A stretch of 64,000 nt of DNA, taken from NCBI GenBank assembly GCA_030704615.1, contig CM060734.1, positions 61,954,042-62,018,041 of the forward strand, read 5' to 3'. Both the position numbers and the translations under genes were made by a program. The notes beneath the pieces are model-generated. The model had not been told where the DNA came from. It searched no databases and saw only the letters and a list, made by a program, of their open reading frames with translations. Numbering within the stretch: the first letter of the stretch is position 1; each line of letters starts with the position of its first letter. Positions 13,030-23,820 of the stretch are shown in pieces. The stretch is from Takakia lepidozioides (lineage: Eukaryota > Streptophyta > Takakiopsida > Takakiales > Takakiaceae).

Positions 13030-14098
13030 ATGGGGTCGGGCAAGCCAAAGCAAAAGCGGAACGGCCCAAAAGATGATGATCCTGGTGAGCCCGATGGGGG
13101 CGACGTGTCACCGAAGCGACCGTTTGAGGAAGCGACGCAGGTTTCTGAAAGCGAGGTCGCTCAAGAGCGGGAGGAATCCGAGGAGTCGGAGCCCGAGGAA
13201 TCCGTGAGAGCTCCGACCGACCGACCAACAGATGCCTCCCATGCCGGCAGCCTTTTGGGAAGGGTTGTTGGCGCAGTTTGGCGGGACGTTGAAAGACGTG
13301 TTGAAGGCGGCTAATGCCACTTCCACTAAGGCAAAGTTTAAGGTGAAGCCTAAGGAACCCGGCACCTTCGAGGGCGTCCGAAATCGGAAGGCACTCAACA
13401 CCTGGCTCCTGGAGCTAGAGCAGTACTTCCGGGCGGCCAAGTTGAGTGACGAGGATCGGGTGGAAGTGGCTCCCACCTATTTGAGGGGCTATGCTCAACA
13501 ATGGTGGCAGAAACGCCTTCACGACCGAGGCCCAAGCACGGAAACCTTGAATTGGAGTGGGTTCAAGGAATTGATGAAGAGACAGTTTGTGCCCCTCAAC
13601 GCGTCCTGGCTTGCCCGGGACAAGATGAGGAATTTGAAGCAAACAGATGACATTCGGGGGTATATCCAGGCTTTCAATGTGCTGTTGCTCGAAGTCGCGG
13701 ACATGGCAGAACCAGAAATGGTCTTCAACTTTGTGGCGGGACTGGCCCCATGGGCCAGGCGGAAGTTGGAGGAGAAGCCACCCAAGACTTTGAACGAGGC
13801 AATTGAGAGGGCTGAATGTTTCTCGGATGTCTCTAGGGGTGAGAGACAAGGTCGTACGCTGAACCACAAGAAGACCCGGCGGGAAGGTGACTCCTTCCGA
13901 TCGGAAAAGAAGTGGGATAGGCCACGCGGCGACAATGGCGAGGGCCTTCACACGTCAAGGCGGCACCCGGTGCTTCGAAAGGAAAAGCGGGTGGAGCGGC
14001 TTATGGCGGACAGAAGGCGACCTTTGATGGAGTGTGTTTCAATTGCGGGGAGCCCGGGCACATGGCCAAGAAGTGCACAAAACCTCGACAATTGAACA
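13030..14098 (+). pseudogene. Chromovirus gag (frameshifted)
   Basis: An N-terminal charged stretch starts MGSGKPKQKRNG at 13030. The conserved Retrotrans_gag core starts at 13232 (MPPMPAAFWEGLLAQFGG, later APTYLRGYAQQWWQKR) but in a different frame; the shift falls in or near a CGAC-type 4-base repeat at 13212-13228. The CCHC zinc knuckle ([14 protein letters not shown]) at 14032 is again in another frame. Comparison with the copy at 42.9-43.3 kb suggests a short deletion near 13940-13955 as the cause. Gag would form the virus-like particle and bind RNA; this copy cannot do so as one protein. Confidence 0.85.
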
Positions 14099-17000
14099 TG
14101 ACTCGGGCAACCACGGAGATGTCGGAAGATACCATCAGTCGCATGGTGGAAGCGGTGGTCGCCAAGACTTGCAAGGTAGGCAACTATTCTTGTGAGTTGT
14201 ATCAGGAAACTGGCGCCCTGCGTAAAGGGAGTCAGTTATTGTTCGTGGATGGGATAATATCCGGAACTAACGTGTCGTTGTTGGTGGACACAGGAGCGTC
14301 ACACTCCTTCATGACGCCGGCAGCGGCGCGAAAGTTGGGACTCCCGACAAGTGACGTGGGGGCCTCTATTGAGGTGCGTTCTGCCAAAGGAGAACCACAG
14401 TTGGCGACAAGGTTGGCGTTTGATGTTCCTCTTCAATTGGGGAGTTGGGAGGGACGTGAGAACTTCACCATCTGCGAGATCGATGGAGTGGATCTCATTT
14501 TGGGGATGACCTTTTTGAGCAAATCCGGAGCGGTCATAGATGGCCGCAAGAGAGTAGTCACGCTGCCATGTGGGAATGGTGGCGAGGTTTTACGAGTGTC
14601 GGAAACGCCCAAATCCGTGGGAGGGCGAATAAACCTTCTGTCAGCAAAGGAGTGGGCCGTGGAGGAGGCACACGAGCCCCAATTTTTGCTTTACATTAGA
14701 GAAGTGAAAGGAGAAGGCGATGGGGAGCCGAGCCCAGATTGGATCAAGGGGATTTTGGAGAAATACCAGGATGTGATGCCGGAGGATTTACCAAGCGGCT
14801 TGCCACCGCGAAGAGGAGTTGACCACAAGATTGAGGTGATACCGGGATCGGAACCGCCTGCCAAGGCAACCTACCGGTTGAGCCACAGAGAGTTGGTCGA
14901 GCTGAAGACTCAGCTCAAGGATCTTATGTCAAAGGGGTACATCCGGCCGAGTAAGTCACCTTACAGAGCCCCGGTGCTATTTGCAGACAAGAAGGATGGG
15001 ACGCTGCGGATGTGTGTCGATTACAGGGCTCTGAATAAGGTGACTATCAAAAACCGGTACCTTTGCCAAGGATCGACGACCTCTTTGATCGGTTGGCAGG
15101 AGCGAAGTATTTCAGCCGGATCGACTTGCGCTCCGGCTATCACCAAATTCGGGTGGCGGAAGGAGATGAGGAGAAGACCGCGTGCAGGACAAGGTATGGT
15201 TCATATGAGTTCTTGGTGATGCCTTTTGGGCTCACCAATGCACCAGCGACATTTAGCACGCTGATGAACAACCTTTTCCAGGAGTGGTTGGATGACTTTG
15301 TGATCGTGTACATCGACGACATCTTGGTGTACTCGAAAACAAAGGAGAAGCACCTGGAGCACCTGGAAAGGGTGTTCCAAAAATTGCGGGAAGGGAAGCT
15401 GTATGCCAAAGCTTCAAAGGGCGAATTCGGGGTCACAAAAGTGGAGTTCCTGGGGCATGTGATTACACAGGATGGGATCAAAATGGATGACAGAAAGGTG
15501 AGGGCGATCTTGGACTGGGAGCCTCCGACTTCGGTCTCGGGAGTGCGATCCTTCCTAGGACTCGCCTCCTATTACCGGAAGTATGTGAGAAATTTCGCCA
15601 AGATTGCGGGGCCGTTGTCAGACCTTCTGTGTAAATCTAAAGTCTGGGCATGGAACACCTTTTGTGGCCAAGCTTTTGCTGAATTGAAGCAGCGGATGGC
15701 GGAAGCTCCAGTCTTGAAAATCCCGGAGTTCGATCGTCCGTTCGAGATACACACAGATGCGTCGGACTTCGCGATTGGGGGTGTACTGATGCAAGATGGA
15801 CGTCCAGTGGCTTACAAAAGTAAGAAACTGAATGAAGTGGAGCGACGGTGGCCGACGCACGAGAAAGAGATGAAGGCGGTGGTGCACTGTCTTGAGCTTT
15901 GGCGCCACTATGTTGGTTCCGACTCAGTGAAGGTGTTCACGGACAATGTCACGGTGAAGTATTTTGCCACGCAACCCCAGTTGTCCCCAAAACAACTTAG
16001 GTGGCAAGATACTTTGGCGGTGTTCGACGTGGATATCCAGTACAAACCGGGACGAGACAACGTGGTGGCCGATGCTTTAAGTAGAAAGCAGTAGCTCTTG
16101 TTGGTGTACAAGGGCGAGACGGCACTCCAAAGGAAGATCCGGAAGGCTTGCCGGAAGGATGAGTGGGCGAAGTCCGTGATGCAGGACTTGAGGATGGGGG
16201 TTAAATCGCAGTTCCACTTGCAAAATGGACTGCTCCGGTATAAGCAAAAGCGTCTCTACGTGCCGAAGGGAGGGATCAGAGATAGCCTCTTGAGAGAATG
16301 CCATGATAGCCCGCTTGCGGGCCACGGCGGAGCCAAGCGCACTGCGGCACTCTTGAAGAAAGAGTATTTCTGGCCCAAACTGAGGGAGGAGGCAGAGGAG
16401 TATGTCAAGACATGCACCACATGCCAACAAAACCGGAGCGAGTACAAAAAACAAGCGGGGCTGTTACAACCCTTGCCGATTCCAGAGGGGACTTGGGAAA
16501 GCGTCTCGATGGATTTCATGACTGCTATGCTGCTGTCAAAAGGATTCGATGCAATCATGGTGGTGGTGGATATGTTCAGTAAAATGGGCCATTTCATCCC
16601 CACCAAGGAGACGGCAACGGCGCAGGAGACATGACGACTTTACTTCGCCCACGTCTTAAAGCATCATGGAGTCCCGAAGGATATTGTCTCGGACCGCGAT
16701 CCAAAGTTTACGAGTAAATTTTGGAGGGCACTTTGGAAGAAGATGGGGACGAGGCTGAAGATGAGCACCGCCTTCCGACCTACGACCGACGGCCAAACAG
16801 AAAGGGTGAATTCCGTAGTGAAGCAGATCTTGCGGAATTACGTGTCGGCAGACCAAACAGACTGGGTGGAACACTTAGACGCGGCAGAGTTCTGTTATAA
16901 TAATACAGAACACTCCACAACGGGAGTTTCCCCTTTCGTATTGGTCTATGGAAAAGCACCTCTGGTGCCGACAAGTTGGGCCGCCCAGGACGTTGAGGAA

Positions 17001-17576
17001 CCGGCAGTAGCGGCGGTACTGGAAGAACGCGAGCGTTTGTTAAAGCTCGCAAAGTACAACATTGCCAAAGCTAGGAAACGGTATGAAAGGCAGGCGAATC
17101 GGAAGCGGAGGGAAGTGAAGTTTGAGGCAGGCACAGAGGTCTGGTTGAACATCAAGAATTTCCGACTACCTCCGGAAGTGAGTCCGAAGTTCGTACCTCC
17201 GTATGCGGGACCCTTTCGCATTCGGAAGGTTATGAATGAGGATGTGTATGAATTGGAGCTGCCGACAAACAGCAAGGTGCACCCAGTATTCCATGTCTCC
17301 CTTTTGAAGCCTTACTTCAAAGCTGAAGTGCGTCCGAATCGGCATCAAGTGTTGCGTCCGCCACCTATGCTGTTGGATCATGAAAATGAACCTGAGTACG
17401 AGGTGGAGGCAATACTTCAGTCGAGGAGGTTCAAGAACCGAGAAACGGAGTATCTCGTCAAATGGAAGGGCTATCATCATGTGGAGGCATCTTGGGTGCG
17501 TGCCTCAGAAATGGGAAACGCATCCGAGGCGGTTGCAGCTTTCGAAGGGCGACCTCAAAAGCGGAAGAAGCATTGA
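14032..17576 (+). pseudogene. Chromovirus pol: protease, RT, RNase H, integrase, chromodomain (broken)
   Basis: Domains follow in order. The aspartic protease has [11 protein letters not shown] (about 14278). RT has [26 protein letters not shown] and the catalytic VYIDDILVY (about 15310). RNase H has [12 protein letters not shown] (15750) and ends ADALSRK. Integrase has an H2C2 zinc finger (HGGAKRT...CTTCQQN) and a DDE core including MDFMTAMLL and VSDRDPKF. The C-terminal chromodomain contains YLVKWKGY (about 17452). One frameshift lies at about 15060; the related copy at 41.9 kb has one more base there. In-frame stops occur at 16092-16094 (TAG, between RNase H and integrase) and 16632-16634 (TGA, inside integrase). 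The rest is well preserved, which fits a young but defective element. Confidence 0.9.
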
Positions 17577-18478
17577 TGGGGACATCAACCTTGGAGCGTG
17601 GGGAGGAAATGCATGCTTAGCCCGGCTTAGCTAGCTTAGGAATCCGATTACAAAAACTTGTATTGTACAAAAATTTGTTATAAAGGAAATGGGTTCCAAA
17701 TGTTGTGCGTCCTATTTTGTTTGGAATGGTGATGCATGGTATGGTTGGCTAGTGTGTAGAATGCATGCTAGCTTATAAAAGTGGGAGAGGTAAATTGGGT
17801 TAATCGTGTGTTTGCGTAGTGCCGAAATCGGGTGACCCCCATCCAAGGGGCAAGGAAACTTGCGACTTCTTTGGGAGTTCACGTGCTAGTGCGCACCTGG
17901 CGCGTGCGCGTACTATAACTGCGCTACCGAGGGGGTTACCTTGTAGTGCGGGCTAACGCGGAAGCTACGTGCTTCCGTTCACGTACTATAATCGTGTAGC
18001 CTCGGGACGAAGTCGTAATGCGGCTTCGGCGTGTTCCCGTACCTCAGGCCAGCATTCCAAGGCGGACCCAATTGTAGTGATTGGGGCGCACGGTTGGTTC
18101 AAGGTTATCTTCCTAGTCAAAGAGGTTCCAGGGAACCCTTGCTCAAGGTGATGCCAAAAGCGGCATCATGAGCGGTCGCAAGCAATGTTGTTGCAGTAAG
18201 GCGATTCGATCCTCGGGGAGGATCGTTCCTTGGCCTTGAAGTAGGCCAAGAAGAGTGCACTGGGAGGAGCTGGAGAGGCTCCACCCTTGGCCGGGACTTG
18301 GAGGAAGTCGGCCGAACTAGCTAGTGGAGAGTAGAGTCAAGTGTGGGGTTGGTTCTTTGCCATGGGACGCCATGGTACGGAAACAAACTCCTTGATGTGG
18401 GACGCCACAACTTGGATGTTCGTTTCTACAAAATGGACAAGTCGATGAGGACATCGACTCCCTATTGGTAGGGGTGTG
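17577..18478 (+). other. Untranslated 3' internal spacer of the chromovirus
   Basis: About 900 bases between the pol stop and the 3' LTR carry no sizeable conserved frame. A typical polypurine tract is not obvious next to the LTR; the nearest purine-rich run is GGTAGGGG at about 18467-18474. Confidence 0.6.
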
Positions 18479-19202
18479 TGTCGTGGCTCTTTGCCTTGAG
18501 GGCAGGGGGTCGGGACACATGAGGGGCTGCCCCTGTGGTGGGGGCAGCGGCAGCGATAGGTATGGGGGGGCTGAAGCACCCTTGAGTGCCCAAGGCACTC
18601 AAGGAGGCGGAGGCGCTCACTAGGTGGAGCCCCGCACACCGGGTTGCGGTGGGGGTGGCTCCACAAGGGGTGGTGGTAGCTTAGCGGGACTTAGTGGGGG
18701 TGGCATAGGACTCACCATGGGGCGGAGACCTCGTGGTGGGAGTCGTGGGGAGTCTTGGGACTCATCACCGTCCATAGGGGCCGTGGTGAGTGGGCCAAGA
18801 CTCACCGCGACTCATCACCGGGAGTCGAGGGTTTTCGTGGTGGTTCGCTATAAAATGGCATGGCTGGTTGTGAAACCACCGCGGACAGCTACAGAAGTAT
18901 ATATAAGGGGAGTAGTGACCCCGAGAACGGTGCAAGCCCGTTGGTGACCAAAAACTAGTGAGTAAGCGAGCCGGAAAGCGCCCAAAGAGTGGGGAGCTGT
19001 TCCGAACTGCCATCTACCAAAGGGAATTCTCCTAGGCCCAAATAGGTGGAGGGTTTAGTGGGAAGCGAAGGGGGACCGTTATGTCCCGGTGAGCAGCCGA
19101 AGCTCCAAGTTGGCCCGGGCGGCCAGGTTGGGAGTCAGGCGCGCGCATCAAAGCGAGTAACTATGACTTGAAGGGGAGCTTACCGAAGTGAGGTGCGCGA
19201 CA
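18479..19202 (+). repeat. 3' LTR of the chromovirus
   Basis: The 724-bp LTR is nearly identical to 12243-12974, begins TGTCGTGG and ends GCGCGACA. Its TATA-like run lies at 18898-18906. It is followed directly by TATCG, the right copy of the target duplication. Confidence 0.92.
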
Positions 19203-21190
19203 TATCGACTGACCCCACCAAGATTGAGATTATTGTCCAATTACCTACCCCATTACGACAGTGACAGAGGTACGTGCATTTTTTGGGACATGTGGGTTAT
19301 TATCGCCGCTTTATCCGTCGATATGTCGAGATTGCCTTACCTTTGACGCATATTGAAACATGATACCGAGTAGTAATGGACAAAAGACTGTAAGCATTTC
19401 TTTCATGAATTAAAATGGCGATTGATAAAGGCACCTATCTTGATTTCCCCCGATTGGACTAAGGAGTTTTAGGTATTTGTGGATGCCTCAAACTATGCCA
19501 TTGGTAGCGTTTTAAGTCAGAAGAATGAAAAGTCATTTGATCATCCAATATATTTTGTAAGTTGTCAATTAGCTGCGGCGGAGAAAAAATATACTACTAC
19601 TGAACGAGAGGGCTTGGGTACGATTTATTCAGTTCAGAAATATCGCCATTATTTATTGGGTTACCCATTTGTTTTTCATGTTGATCATGATGCATTAAAG
19701 TGTCTTATTAATAAACCTCAGTTGAGTGGAAGAGTGGCTCGATGGGTTATTTTATTACAAGAGTTTATTTTTAAAATTGTGGTTCATCCTGGGCGCAAGC
19801 ATGCCAATGCCGATCATTTAAGTCGTCTATCGAAGGAAGTAGGAGAAGAGCCGATAGATGATTCTCTTCCAGATGCTGCTTTTTTTGTGGTTGATGTGAT
19901 GACAGGGGAGTATGCTCTAATTTTTAATTACCTATCGTTACAGCAATTTCCAGAGGGATATACAGAGAAGCAGAAGCGTCGATTGATTGAGAAGACTGCG
20001 CCCTACACGATTATTGGCAAAATATTGTGCAAGCTTGGTAATGATGACGTATTGCGACGTTGCATTATGGAAGCTGAAGTTCCAACGATACTTGAAGGGT
20101 GCCATGCGGATTCTTGTGGTGGTCACTTTGCAAGTGATGCAACCGGCCGGAAGGTGTTATTGGCGGGTTATTGGTGTCTGACTTTGTTTAAGGACGCTTT
20201 TGTTTATGTCACTTTTGCTTATGTGCATCGTTGTGATGTATGCCAACGCGTCGACAAGCCTGTGCGATTGAGCTCTATGCCCTTACTTCTCATTCTGGCA
20301 CAGGCACCTTTAGAGAAGTGGGACATCGATTTTGTTGGTCCTATTGCCCCTTCTTCTCGCAATGGTCAGAAGCGATATATCCTTGTTGCGACCGAATACA
20401 TGACTAAGTGGGCTGAAGGCATGGCCACACGCACCGATACAGCCAAGGTTGTGGCACAATTTTTTTATGAGAATATTATCACTCGATTTGGTTGTCTCGA
20501 GAGCTTGTGAGCGATCGTGGTACACACTTTTTGAATTCCACTATTGAGCAGATGACTTCTAAGTATGTAATTAAACATCGGAAAACTACCCTTTATCATC
20601 CACGGGCTAATTGTTAGACTGAGAAGACCAATGGGTTGCTATGTGAGATTATAACGAAGACAATTTCTAGTACAGGCAGTGATTGGGACACAAAATTATT
20701 CTCTGCATTATGGGCCTATCGGACTGCATTTAAAGTCACTACCGGATTTACTCCATTTTCGGTTGGTTTATGGACAAAAGACAATATTGCCTATCGAGCT
20801 TGAAATTCCTTCCCTCCGCATAGCTATCGTGGAACGGTTGGGCGATGTTCCATCCCTATCGGCTCATTTGTTGCAATTAGTCAAGATGGATGAACTTCGT
20901 CGACAGGCATTACAGAACATTGAACTCACACAATTGCGGTGGAAGGATTATTATGATAGCCGTCTGAGCCCAAGATATTTAAAGCTCAAGATTTGGTACT
21001 TCTTTATGATAGCCGTTTTTAAAAAAATCTTGGTAAATTGAAGATGCGATGGCTCGGCCCATAGTGGAAGCTTTTCCAAATGGCTCCATACAATTGGCTA
21101 CCATCAACGGTGACCCATTGCTGACACGCATAATGGCGATCGTCTTAAGTTGTTTTCAACCTAACAATTCTAGGGGCAGAATTTAGGTTA
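19203..21190 (+). pseudogene. Old Ty3/gypsy pol, 3' part (RT end, RNase H, integrase)
   Basis: This continues the reverse transcriptase interrupted at 12242. GYYRRFIRRYVEIALPLT (about 19290) is the end of RT. RNase H starts VFVDASNYAIGSVLSQ (about 19470) and an open frame of 343 codons runs to 20510. The integrase zinc finger (CDVCQRVDKP) and the core start (WDIDFVGPIAPSSRNGQKRY) are visible before a frameshift near 20505. After several stops the frame resumes with LVYGQKTILPIELEIPSLR (20760), typical of non-chromoviral plant gypsy elements (Athila/Tat-like). No chromodomain is present. The element is old and dead. Confidence 0.85.
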
Positions 21191-21191
21191 A

Positions 21192-21590
21192 GTGGGAGGG
21201 GGTGTCAATCAGCTATTAGTCAAGTCAATTTTTATCTTTTTTTTTAAAAACACAAACACAACACTTATGGGAAGTAGAGTACAACGAGTACAACAAGTCA
21301 TTATGAGTGTACCAAGCGCCACCGTTTGTCACGACCGATAGATTGGGAGACTGTTAGTTCTTAATGGTTGTATCCGTATTTGACAGTTGTTAGGTTAAGC
21401 CATCCTATGCAATAGATAGGAATATGGCCTTTCTTGCCATCTTTACTGACTGTCCATTGTTTGTGCATTTGGCATAGTCTGTTACAGTGAGAAGTGTGAG
21501 TGTAGTGTGCGAGAGAGTGTGTGTGTGTAAGAGAGAGCATTGGGTGCGGTGAGTATGGTGGAGAAAAGTAGTGTTCCAACCAATTCGTCA
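21192..21590 (+). repeat. Candidate polypurine tract and LTR of the old gypsy element
   Basis: GTGGGAGGGGG at 21192-21202 is followed directly by TGTCAATCAG. This is the arrangement of a polypurine tract and the first bases of a 3' LTR. The end of the LTR cannot be fixed because no second copy is visible in the window; a GT/GA-rich run lies at about 21495-21540. Confidence 0.45.
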
Positions 21591-21593
21591 AGA

Positions 21594-23400
21594 TGGTGAA
21601 GAAAGTTGCGCAGCAACCATTGCCACCGCCGGTTTCCATGATAGTAGATGAGTTACGGATTTATGATATTGCTATGATTTTGGGTGACCGTGATCAGAAG
21701 CGTTGTGGAGGCAGGCACAGATGTTGGAGTTTTTGATTCTTTGTTTGAAGGGTCTGTCAAAGCCTAGCATGTCATTAGTTATGCAGTTTTACAATTCTTC
21801 TGATCCTGGTTCAAAGAGTGGAACAGTGAAGGGCATGGCGATAGTTGTTGACGCTCGCACTATTACAGAAGTCTTGCTATTACCCTTAGCAGGAATTGGA
21901 GTCGATGGTTTTAAGGATGAGGCTTTTGTTCATGCAAGCCATTTCAAGGAGAATGCGTTCAATCGAACGGGAGGTTGGGCAATTGCCAAAGCAGATAAAC
22001 TTGAGATGATGGAATGGATGAATTTGCGGTAAGCCGTTTAGCCCTGAAGAAGACCGCTACTTATGTTGCGTCATCGCAACTTAATTCGGTGGTAGCGACA
22101 TTCATGGGCTTGCAAATCGATTGGGCGAGATTTGTTTGTGGAAAGATTCATGAGGAGATAGAATCAAATCGTAAGAGTGGTAAGACTGACACTCTGTTTT
22201 GTGTGACCTATTTGTCTATGATTTTGCAGCATCGATTAAAGGTACTACCTCCTGCCGATGCAAATGTTACTGAGACTATTGACAAACCGGAGTCAAGCAA
22301 AGCGAATGAAAAGGTTTCAACACTGGCAGCAGCTAATATCAACGTTGCAATGGTGGTGTCGAGAACCAAAAATGGAAGCAGTCAATCGTTTTTTGCGACG
22401 AAGCTCCGTGACTTAGTTGAGGGATTGCAAATGGTAGCAGCAAAAGCCCTTGATCACGAGGATTTGCAGAAAGAATTGACTGAGTTGAGGGTTGTGCATA
22501 CTGTCACCTTATGGCGGAACCAACAATTGCAGCTTGCGTGGGATGATGCGAAGAAGAGAATGGAAGCGGATGCAAAGGAACACCATAAATTTCAAGAGCA
22601 GTGGAAGATAAAAGAGGTTCGTTATCAGCAGACTGTTGTTGAGAAGGATGCAGCGATTGTCATGCAGACATAGCAAATGAAGTCAAATGAGGCTCGTGTT
22701 AATGAATTGGAGAGGCAATTGGCAGATATTACCAAGCAAGTGGCGGAGATGGGGAAACAATCTTCAACCATGAACTCCCCTGATGAACGATATGTAGCAT
22801 TGCAGCAGGAGTTTGTTTCTTATCGCACTGAGTAGGAAGGGGAGATGAATGTGATGGAGGAGACCATGAAAGCACAAATGTTTGAATTGGAACAGTTCAG
22901 GGAGACGATGAGACCTGCAGAAGTGGTTGGGCTCAACGTTTTGCAGAGATGACATGAGGTGTGCTATGCTCAGAGCCTTAGTCAAGGTTACTTGTATGAT
23001 AGTGCTCTTTTGAAATTGCTTTTCAATGGCGGAGAGAAGCCGATTGATTTGGAGGAGTGGGAAGACTTGTGTAACTATCGCATGGAAAATTTGGCCATGT
23101 GATGGTGGTTAGGGGAGAATTGGCAGTAGCCCATCCTGAGCAGTTTTTGTTTACTGTTGGTGATCCTGCCAGTCGTTGTTTTTTGTATTATAAGCAGTTG
23201 GAGGATAGACTCGAAGCGTTTTGACAGTCACACCTCCAGGATAGGCAGTGGAATCGACTACATGCTTGCGGATTTCTTTCTACTATTCCGAGGCCAGATG
23301 ATAAATTGTTGCCAAGATACCTGGAAATGGTAAAATATCTTGTGGCTCAGGTGTTGGACGAGACCCAATTCCATACAATGTTGGAGAGAGCTCATCGCAG
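21594..23400 (+). pseudogene. Decayed retroelement ORF with coiled coil (unknown)
   Basis: An interrupted reading frame starts MVKKVAQQPLPPPVS at 21594. The part at 21703-22032 (VMQFYNSSDPGSKSGTVKG, then ITEVLLLPLAG) resembles the N-terminal pattern of the 'putative plant transposon protein' domain found beside plant gypsy elements; this is a recalled resemblance. Frames shift at about 22030. Bases 22014-22950 encode a long, charged, heptad-rich stretch (ELERQLADITKQVAEMG) likely to form a coiled coil, with in-frame stops. The region is cut at 23408 by the hAT element and appears to continue after 29625. It is probably an accessory ORF of a gypsy element rather than a host gene. Confidence 0.45.
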
Positions 23401-23420
23401 GTATAGACCAGTGTTGTGCG

Positions 23421-23610
23421 GTTCTTGCCATATTGGAGGAACCGTCGGTTCCGGTTCCTTGATAGATTTAAAGAGGCGGTTCCGGTTCCGGATCTGGTTC
23501 TTTTTATTGAAGCGGTTCCGGTTCCAAAATTCATGAGCAGATGTCGGTTCCGGTTCCGGGTATTTTTTGGGAAGGATCCGTCGGTTCCAGTTTTCGGTTA
23601 CGGTTATGTA
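23421..23610. repeat. hAT subterminal GGTTCC array, left
   Basis: Within 190 bases of the left terminus GGTTCCGGTTCC or a close variant occurs at least five times. Short subterminal motifs of this kind are binding sites for hAT transposases in well-studied members such as Ac. Confidence 0.75.
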
Positions 23611-23820
23611 TTTTTTGAATTTATATATATATTAATTTTTATCATTAAAAAAAAACTGAAAATGATTTGTGAATCCCCATTAGTTATATCAAATATTTTG
23701 ACCATGTTGAAAAGAAACAACACAACATTCATAAACAAATTTATGAAATAATAATAATACAAAGTAACCAAGTGTAAATCAATGTGTGTAGAGTAGTGTA
23801 CTATAGAGTACACAAAGAAA

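Larger units (their letters stand above)
12243..19202 (+). mobile_element. Chromovirus-type Ty3/gypsy LTR retrotransposon (complete ends)
   Basis: The 6960-bp element runs from TGTCGCGG to GCGCGACA and is flanked on both sides by TATCG (12238-12242 and 19203-19207), a 5-bp target duplication. The order is LTR, primer-binding site, gag, protease, reverse transcriptase, RNase H, integrase, chromodomain, about 900 bp of non-coding spacer, LTR. The chromodomain and the pol order place it among plant chromoviruses. The two LTRs differ by about eight substitutions and a few small indels by eye, so the insertion is fairly young. The coding region is nevertheless broken at several points (see gag and pol entries), so it is not autonomous. 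Confidence 0.92.
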
